A stretch of DNA of 64,000 bases from Solanum dulcamara (Eukaryota; Streptophyta; Magnoliopsida; Solanales; Solanaceae): assembly GCF_947179165.1 (NCBI RefSeq), contig NC_077245.1, positions 16,090,740 through 16,154,739 on the forward strand, in the 5' to 3' direction. The translations under genes were made by a program, and so were the position numbers. Below are positions 57,203-64,000 of this stretch, piece by piece (positions within the stretch are counted from its first letter, which is position 1; each line of letters begins with the position of its first letter). The notes beneath the pieces were generated by a model that was given only the letters and a program-made list of their open reading frames with translations, did not search any database and had not been told where the DNA came from.

Positions 57203-59518
57203 TGTCACGACCCAAGCCTAGGGCCTAGACGTGACATGGCGAATGAGGAACCCGAAAGTACCTCAAACAAGCCTCTTAGCATTCTTTTAGCCTTTCATAG
57301 GTAATGATGATAAATAGACAAGCGGAAATCATAATAATAAATCTTCAACTTACATATGTCCAACAATACCTCTAACTATTAGATTTAATGGGGCTAAGAC
57401 AAGTTCCTAGCTCACCCTCAATCATAATAGAAGAAATGCCATAATAAAATATCTTAACATATCATAAGCTAGAAAGACAAAGGAGTATTGTTCCCAGAAC
57501 ATGGGAACTCACCAAAAGTAGTCTTCAATGGAATATCAACTAGCCACGTGGAGGAGAACGAGGAGGAGCAGCGATCCCTACATGGTGATATCATGTAGGC
57601 AAAAGAGTATGCGTTAGTACTTTGAATGTACTAAGTATGTAAGGATGCATGAACATTGAGAAAATATTATAACATTTATGTAATATGGAACATAATGTAA
57701 TACATGCATAATAAATCATATGGATATCCTTTAAAACATTCATTTTGTGGGAAGCTAACCATAACCAACATTTAAGACCATGCGAGCTATTACATGGAAT
57801 CCAACATAACCCCCTACGTTGGCCGGGGAGACTACTTGCCAGGTAGAACTCCGTCAACTTCATTCATTTCTTTAACTTTAACTTTAAGGGCTATTTATGG
57901 ATCCATTAGCCTAAGCCTACAAGGGCTCCTATGTTGGCACATACTTAATGAGACAAGAGGTTGCTACTAGGATTCCCTTACCGAATCCCACCTCAATGCC
58001 TCATTCGGTGCTAAGTCAATCCCACGGAATAGTTTAATACTTCAAAATATTCATAGCATATAACTTGAGAATTCAAACATCATATTCGGTAGAATAGCTC
58101 ATTAAAACATTTGATAATTCAAATATGCAAGAATTGTCCTTATTGCATAAAGAATCTATGATTCATATCATTTCATCATTCTTTCATTTCATAAGACTCC
58201 CTTTTTGATCATAGATATTACTTTCATAAATATTTATTTGGAGTCAAAGCTTTCAAGTCAAATTTTATTAAAAACATAGTAAAACTAGGTGGGTTCAAAT
58301 CACTTCAACTTGCAAATATGTATGTAAATAAATATACATAAATACTTTGAAATCCATTAATTAAAAATCATGCTTTAAACAACCCACCATGAAATTCAAG
58401 AACCTTTAAATAGATAAATAAAAGAATTACTTATAAACCATCAATTCATACATATGAAATTATGTTGCATCAAAATAGAGCAATAATCATTAGTTTAACC
58501 ATGATTCATACTATTAAGTAAAATTAAGAATTAACATAAGAAAATATTACTTGAAATTAAGAGACTTAATTGAAAGATTTTTGTACTACATGGGTGGAAG
58601 AACCCATGGATTAACACCCACATGACTTAGAGTAAAGCATAAAGAAAATAAACATAATTTATCATATAATCAAAATAATTTAGGCATGAGAGTGGAAGGA
58701 ATACTCTCATTGAAACCTTACATACCTGGAAACCGAAGCTTTAGTTGGTACCGGAAGACTTAATGAACACTCTTGAGTCCTAGCTTCTCTCCTTGCCGGA
58801 ACGTTTTGTGTACTACCCGGAATATATGAATCACCGGAATAGTATTTCTTCACTACTAAGAACTAAAACTATATTTGAGAATGTGTATAGAGAGAAGATT
58901 TGCTTGAGAAAGCTTGATGAATAAAATGAGGAAATAAGGTGGGTATTTATAGGTGGGAAAGATGACCTAACAATAAATAAAATAATTATAAATAAAAATC
59001 TGAAAATTTAGTGGAATATATTGATGTCATGGATGATGTTAAATGGAGGACAATTTATGTCATGAGTGATGTCAAATGTATCTAGATCTTTCTATGGTAG
59101 GTGAAATGAGTTATCTTTGACAGAATACTCTTTTTGGGAGCTGCGTTTGAATAAGATAAATTCCTTATTAGGATTTGGTGTCTTCATAAGAATTGTAGAT
59201 ATGGAAGTCTAGTTTCATATCGTTCAAGAATCAACCAATTTGGATAAACCTACAGTGAGATATGATTTTTCTTCTATAAATACTCATTTCCGTAACAGCA
59301 TCCTACCTTACAAAGATTAATTTATTTGACCTACTTAACCTCCGAATCTTAAAATATGGTATTCATAAAAGTTGTAGGTAATGATCTTGTGGTTACTCAG
59401 AAATTTGAATCACTCAATTTGGATTTTTGTATGAAAAGTTATGACCAAAATACAGAGGCTGTATCATGTTTAGGCAAAAATTGAAACATCGTATACAACG
59501 TTTTTAGGGGATATTACA
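57203..59518 (-). mobile_element. 5' LTR of gypsy G (LTR 3)
   Basis: TGTCACGACCCAAGCC to GGGGATATTACA on the plus strand, 2316 bp, complete. Right duplication GCTTG at 59519-59523. The near identity to LTR 2 (few scattered substitutions seen by eye) indicates recent insertion. A TATA box (minus CTATAAATACCCACC) lies near 58945. Confidence 0.93.
57577..57599 (-). other. LTR leader hairpin in gypsy G
   Basis: CCTACATG/CATGTAGG, 8-bp stem; the same element is found in LTRs 1 and 2 near 48031 and 50284. Confidence 0.7.
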
Positions 59519-60530
59519 GCTTGAGAAACACATCTCTCTCTATTAGTATACTCTCATCATGGTGTGTGTACTATATTCTAACTTTTATTTTTTGTTTTTT
59601 AGTCACATCACACTCCACATAAACAAAACATTCCACCTTGACAAAAATTGAATAAATTATTAGTATTAGTTAAAGTTAAATATTAAAGTATTACTATCTC
59701 AAAAAAATTATAAAATAAAATATAAAATATTTTCTCACCCCACTCCATCACTTTCTCTCACCGTAACCCCCTCCCCCACCTTCCAAAATTTTAGTTTAAT
59801 TTTTAATTTTTTTGTGAAAATTTTAAAAGAAATTCTTACTTCATCTCCACCCCTACCTACACCCCCTTCCATATAATAATTTAGATATTGTTTTAATTTT
59901 TTTAAAAAAATAATTTTATCCCACCCACCTAATCACTTGCACAATCACCTAATCATTAGCTATATATATAAAAGTAACAAAAAATGAGAAAAATGTAAAA
60001 ACAAAAATAGGAGTGGAGGGTTTGATGGAGTGGTAGAATTTTATTTTTTAAAAAACTAAAAATGATATCAATTTTTTTAGGAAAGAGTAGGAAGGAAGTG
60101 AAGCCAGAATTTTTCAAAAATATTTTATAAAGGAATCTTATTTTTTTAAAAGGCGGGGAATTGTTAGGGGTGGGGTGGCGGACGAGGTGGATCGGGTAGG
60201 GGAAGGTGGTAGATTTTGATCAGAAAAATATTTTAGATTTTATTTTTTAAAAAACATTATAAAAAAAATTGAATAGTAATACTTTGATCTTTAACTTTAA
60301 CTAATATTAAAATTTATTTTATTTTGACAAGGTGGAATATTTTATTCATGTGCAATGTCTGTGTCAAGGTTTTTTCAATTAAAAGAGAGAGGTCATTACA
60401 CATCACTAACATATATTTTTCAAACTAATAAATGATAATTCAGGTATAAAACTCATATATATACTCCCAGTAGTTTAGATATGAAACTCAAAAGGAGGTG
60501 ATAGTTTAAGTGTGTTTTTGACTCTTAATA

Positions 60531-60700
60531 TATATCAACAGTATTATAATCTGGTAAATAGTGTAAATATTTCTTACAATATCGGCGATGTATCTAAGTT
60601 ATGCCCTCGAAATACATCAGAATCAAATAAATACTTTATTACTTTATTCAATATATAATACAAGCACAATCATATAAGCAAGTTCATTATAGTAAGGGGA
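60531..60700 (-). other. 3' flank of small gene copy 3
   Basis: 60650-60700 is almost identical to 1-57. Likely 3' UTR. Confidence 0.55.
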
Positions 60701-60883
60701 CTAAAAGGTGTCATCAAAGGGGTTAATCTTTTTCTTATCATTCTTGCAAGTGGACACCACGGCTTTGCCTATCTTTTCGACAGCCATTGTATTCACTGCT
60801 TTCTTATCTTTCTTTGGAAACACACTGCCATTCTTTAATGTGCCTTCTTTTCCCTTTCCAATATTCTTCATTTCTCTTCTCAT
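60701..60883 (-). CDS. Lysine-rich small protein, 60 aa (copy 3)
   Basis: An open frame from ATG at 60883 to TAG at 60701. The protein starts MRREMKNIGKGKEG and ends KKINPFDDTF. Alignment with copy 2 begins at the second methionine (60871), so either ATG could be used; the first is taken because plant ribosomes usually scan to the first ATG. About a quarter lysine, no signal peptide or membrane segment; one cysteine (VVSTCKND) not present in copy 2. The C-terminus is four residues longer than that of copy 2 (NPFDDTF against NPSV), and the remnant at 58-90 has a related end (NPCDGTS). Upstream DNA lacks the TATA box of copy 2 and transposon-like DNA begins about 100 bp away, so expression is doubtful. 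The plus-strand frame 60708-60902 is its antisense shadow. Confidence 0.55.
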   Translation of the reverse strand: MRREMKNIGKGKEGTLKNGSVFPKKDKKAVNTMAVEKIGKAVVSTCKNDKKKINPFDDTF

Positions 60884-61075
60884 AGAAGTAATTATGAGGT
60901 AGTGCAGTATATTATTGTATAACGATCGGAACTGTCGTTAATCATGATTAAAAAGAAATTACAAGAATTTGGCTTGACTGGATCTTACCACTCTGCAAGA
61001 GCGGGATAATCCTGCCTAAGCGGTGTCACCAAAGAGGGAATATGGCCGCCAGAGCGGGAGGTCATGGGACAGAAT
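60884..61075. other. Short upstream DNA and a GC-rich LTR-like scrap
   Basis: 60985-61070 has GAGCGGGATAATCCTGCC and GGCCGCCAGAGCGGGAGG, similar in style to the GC words of segment X (GGCGGGAGGAATCCCGC). It seems to be part of another transposon into which the next LTR inserted. Confidence 0.45.
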
Positions 61076-63562
61076 TGTCAGGACCCAAGCCTGGATCCTA
61101 GACATGACACGGCGAATGAGACACCTTGAGGTACCTCACCCAAGCCTCTTAGCATTCATTAAGCATTTCATTGGTAATGATAAACAAATCAAGCAGAAAA
61201 CAAAAGGGATGTAGGGACTAAGAGGCTTGACATTTAATAAGAGTCAAAGACAACATAACATTTTTTCTATGTCCAACCATACCTTGTACACTAAAGACTT
61301 GGCGGGGGCTAAGACATGTCCCTAGCTCACCCTCAAAATAAATGTCAAGAAATGCCTTAATAAAAGTCTTAATGTTCTACATAACATAAGCTTAATAAAA
61401 GTCTTAATAAATGTTGTTCCCGAACCATGGGAACTCACCACAACAATCTTTAAATTAATTCAAGCTAGCCACGTGGAGGAGATCGAGGAGCAACGTCGGT
61501 TCCTACATGGTGATATCATGCAGACAAAAGTATGTTAGTACTTTAAATGTACTAAGTATGTAAGTATGCTATGAAATGTAGAACATAAGAGAGACATGAG
61601 TAAGAAATATGTATAATGAATGCATGCATTGAACATCATCATAAAAAACCTTAAAACATTCATTTTGTGGGGAAGTGACCTTAACCGACATTTAAGACCA
61701 TGCGAGCTATTACATGGAATCCAACATAACCCCCTACATTGGCACGAGGAGACTATTTGTCGGGTAAAATTCTATTTAGATTACATTCAATTATTTAATA
61801 TTTGGTGGCCACAAAGGCCTAGCCGACAAGGGCTCCTATGGTGGCACATAGTTAATGCAACATGAGACTTTACTTAAGGACCCCTTAGGTTGAGTCCCCA
61901 TCTACATGTTACATTCGGTGCTAGGTCAATCCCATAAAATAACATTTAAGTATCATAATAACATAGGCATTATATAATTTTAGACATCAAATCATCATCG
62001 GTGGAATAGCTCATTAAAACCTTTGCTTTATAATATCATCATGACTATCATGCCCTATTTACCGTTCTACTAATGAACCTTGATTTATAAGAAAATTAGG
62101 TCTACAATCAGTGATGGTATTCTGGGTACCATGTTAATCGGACCTTCCATTTTGAAAAAAAGTTCAAAAGCATTGACGGCCTATAGGGAGGTCAAACATG
62201 TCATATCATAACCTTAAATATTTCATTTGATTCAATGTGAGAATTTTCCTTTCACATTGAAACCTTACTTTGGCTAAGAAGTCCTTTCATCAATCAAGCA
62301 TTCAATCATTTCACAAGACTCCCTTAAACATAGGCATTTGCTTCATAAACTTTCATTTGGAGTCAAACTTCCAATTCAACTTCATTTCAACATAAGAAGA
62401 CTAGGTGGGTTCATTTCATATAACTTTCAAATACATTTAAAGAATACTTGTATGCATGAGAGTGATATGAATACGTCAAATCAAACATCTTAAAAACAAC
62501 TCACCATATGCACTTTAAAACTACCTTTCGAACCTTCATATAAGTACCTTGATAAATCATCCATTTCATGTAAATAAGAATCAACATAAGTCAATATTGG
62601 TAAATAAACTTCAAATATCCAAGAATCTATAAATTTGGAATCATAGTATGAAAATCCAAAGAAAAACTCATCACTTGAAATTAGGAGTCAATATACATAT
62701 ATATCAATAGGAGTAAATAACCTAAATATACCATAATCTATGCATTTGGAACCATTATGTAAAAGACTATAGGATTTCATCATTTAAAATTTAAATGCTA
62801 TGTTGAGAAACATTTGAACTCCATGATTGGAAGGACCCATGGATGAAAACCTACATACCTTAGAGGGAAACTTTAAGAAAGCTTGATTCTTGGTCTTCAA
62901 TGAGGAGCCTTGAATCCTTTGAGTTTGAGAGAAAAATTGGAGGGGATGATTTGAGAGAGAGGAGGATGAAGTTTAGGGTTTTGGGGAGGTGAAAGACCAA
63001 AAAAATAACCCCCAAACATGGCCAAGTTCGTGTATATCTCTTTAGGGAAAATGTCCAAGTTGCCCTTCATCAAAAAATTTGGAAAATGGGCTAAGAACCC
63101 TGTTGGTGCTATAGTGGCGCGCCGCGCCAAGGGACAAACTTCAGAGACTAGTTTCTGGCGATATAGTGGCGTCGGGCGCCACTGTAGCCCCAGGCCTAAA
63201 ATTCTTGGAGTGATAGTCTATAGGAAAATGGTCATAACTTTTGACATCGAACTCTAAATATTGCAATCTTGGTGGAGTTGGAAAGAAGACTCAAAGACAT
63301 TTAATTTTATAGGTAATGGAACACCTAATTCCTTATATAATAGGAGATATGGTCATTTGAAGTTGATCCTTATACGATCTCATATGAAAACTTAGTCGAT
63401 AGAAATTCTTTGGACTCGGCTTGGTGTTAGAGATCCCTTATGACCCCTAAACACATCCAACACGCTTCATATATACAACTAGAATTCATCAATTTTGATC
63501 CTATACGTATATGAAAAAATGGTTCGGGTCTTGGTGTAGAATTTGTTTTTGGGGGTGTTGCA
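61076..63562 (-). mobile_element. Solo gypsy LTR D (family A, complete)
   Basis: Plus strand TGTCAGGACCCAAGCC to GGGGGTGTTGCA, 2487 bp. Flanks AGAAT (61071-61075) and AGAAC (63563-63567), a duplication with one transition. It is the reference for the truncated copies at 1366-2684 and 40240-41717. Hairpin CTACATG/CATGCAG at 61503-61523. The frames 61023-61214, 61620-61865, 62897-63130 and 63018-63257 fall in LTR DNA. Confidence 0.88.
63105..63190 (-). repeat. GC-rich cassette in LTR D
   Basis: TAGTGGCGCGCCGCGCC and TAGTGGCGTCGGGCGCCACT, 372-457 bp from the LTR start. Confidence 0.65.
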
Positions 63563-63567
63563 AGAAC

Positions 63568-64000
63568 TTAAGTTGTGAATTACTAATTTCCCCCACTACT
63601 CCAACGTGGAATTTATAAGCGGGGGTTTCTGTAAAACCCTCCGAAAAGGTTGTTGTTGACCTGTGGAAAAGAGGGGACGAAATTTCTTCATTCAGAAGGA
63701 TTCAACCGGTACGATTCAATCCAGCCTTGCCCGTAGAATATCTGGAACTAAGGATTGCAGTCGTACTACTTCTCCACAGTTGATTGGCGCCCATATAGGC
63801 TAGGCTTCTCTTTTCTAAGTAGTAAATCTATACCTACTGTGTAGTATCAAAGGGAATTTAATGAGAAATCATATAACTAAGCTGAAGGTCATGGGTCATC
63901 GGTAGAAATTCGATTGTGTTAGCATCTGATTCGCATGTGACCCGGTAAAAAGGTGCTATAATGACTTGGGAAAGTGTTTTCGGTGGTGATATTATTGCTT
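63568..64000. other. Compositionally distinct DNA, unassigned
   Basis: Higher GC than the surroundings, no TE words shared with the window, no long frame. The texture (AGCGGGGGTTTCTGTAAAAC, GATTCAACCGGTACGATTC) recalls plant mitochondrial DNA, so a nuclear insert of organelle DNA is possible. This is a guess from style. Confidence 0.3.

Larger units (their letters stand above)
47548..60530. mobile_element. Foldback (long inverted repeat) DNA transposon, split by gypsy G
   Basis: The left arm (47548-47654 plus 59524 to about 59760) and the right arm (about 60240-60530) are inverted copies. GAGATAAGTGTCAAAAATAC pairs with the complement of GTGTTTTTGACTCTTAATAT. TTTCATACCTGAACT..GGGAGT pairs with ACTCCCAGTAGTTTAGATATGAAA, and CATTCCACCTTGACAAAA pairs with the right-hand TTTTGACAAGGTGGAATATT. 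Without the 11.9-kb gypsy insert the unit is about 1.1 kb. There is no transposase. A Mutator-like non-autonomous element fits the long inverted repeats and the AAGTGTCAAAAATACACC end, but that assignment is inference. TATATAT flanks both ends and may be the duplication. Confidence 0.75.

Noticed and set aside
57591..57863. Conserved 90-residue frame (also 11688-11960, 48043-48315, 50296-50568)
   Set aside because: It recurs only because it lies in near-identical LTRs; no domain, and its shared sequence is explained by common origin.

Overview
The window looks like a gene-poor, repeat-rich (probably pericentromeric) stretch of a plant nuclear genome. The style of its LTR retrotransposons, the tRNA-derived short repeats and the AT-rich spacers suggest a nightshade (Solanaceae, most likely Solanum). 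This rests on recognition, not on a database search. No bacterial, phage or organellar operon is present. About 85% of the window can be assigned to transposable elements, most of them nested inside one another.

The only non-transposon coding signal is a small family of lysine-rich proteins of 53-60 residues on the minus strand. One copy is intact with a TATA box (20532-20693). A second has an open frame but transposon debris close upstream (60701-60883). A third survives only as its 3' end plus a GT-rich upstream block (1-90 and 405-485).

Layout. 1-1250: broken gene copy, AT-rich DNA and a GATAC-type repeat. 1366-6470: a truncated LTR and an old LTR relic that carries a solo LTR (3015-5186, duplication TAAAA). 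6535-8200: two SINE-like relics. 8210-19703: an old minus-strand relic split by a solo LTR (8868-17280), which itself holds a 336-bp perfect-dyad palindrome with Pol III boxes, a minisatellite, another solo LTR and a truncated LTR flanked by a duplicated segment. 19704-21560: the small gene. 21561-23993: solo LTR. 24539-29388: gag-only copia element whose 3' LTR is split by a solo LTR (26826-29227). 29389-47237: a minus-strand Ty1/copia element whose 3' LTR was entered by a complete Ty3/gypsy element (29434-37951, duplication ATTTG) and whose 3' region holds a chimeric solo LTR. 47548-60530: a foldback (inverted-repeat) transposon split by a young Ty3/gypsy chromovirus (47655-59518, duplication GCTTG) with an extra tandem LTR. 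60531-64000: third gene copy, one more solo LTR and a compositionally distinct end.

The long gypsy LTRs (2.1-2.5 kb) belong to several diverged families yet share a layout. A hairpin kept by paired base changes recurs in the transcribed part of the LTR, and several families carry a GC-rich palindromic cassette about 370-450 bp from the LTR start. The strongest candidates for something undescribed are the TG...CA palindrome at 9741-10076, the LTR hairpin, the end-to-end LTR junction at 49917/49918 and the small lysine-rich gene family.
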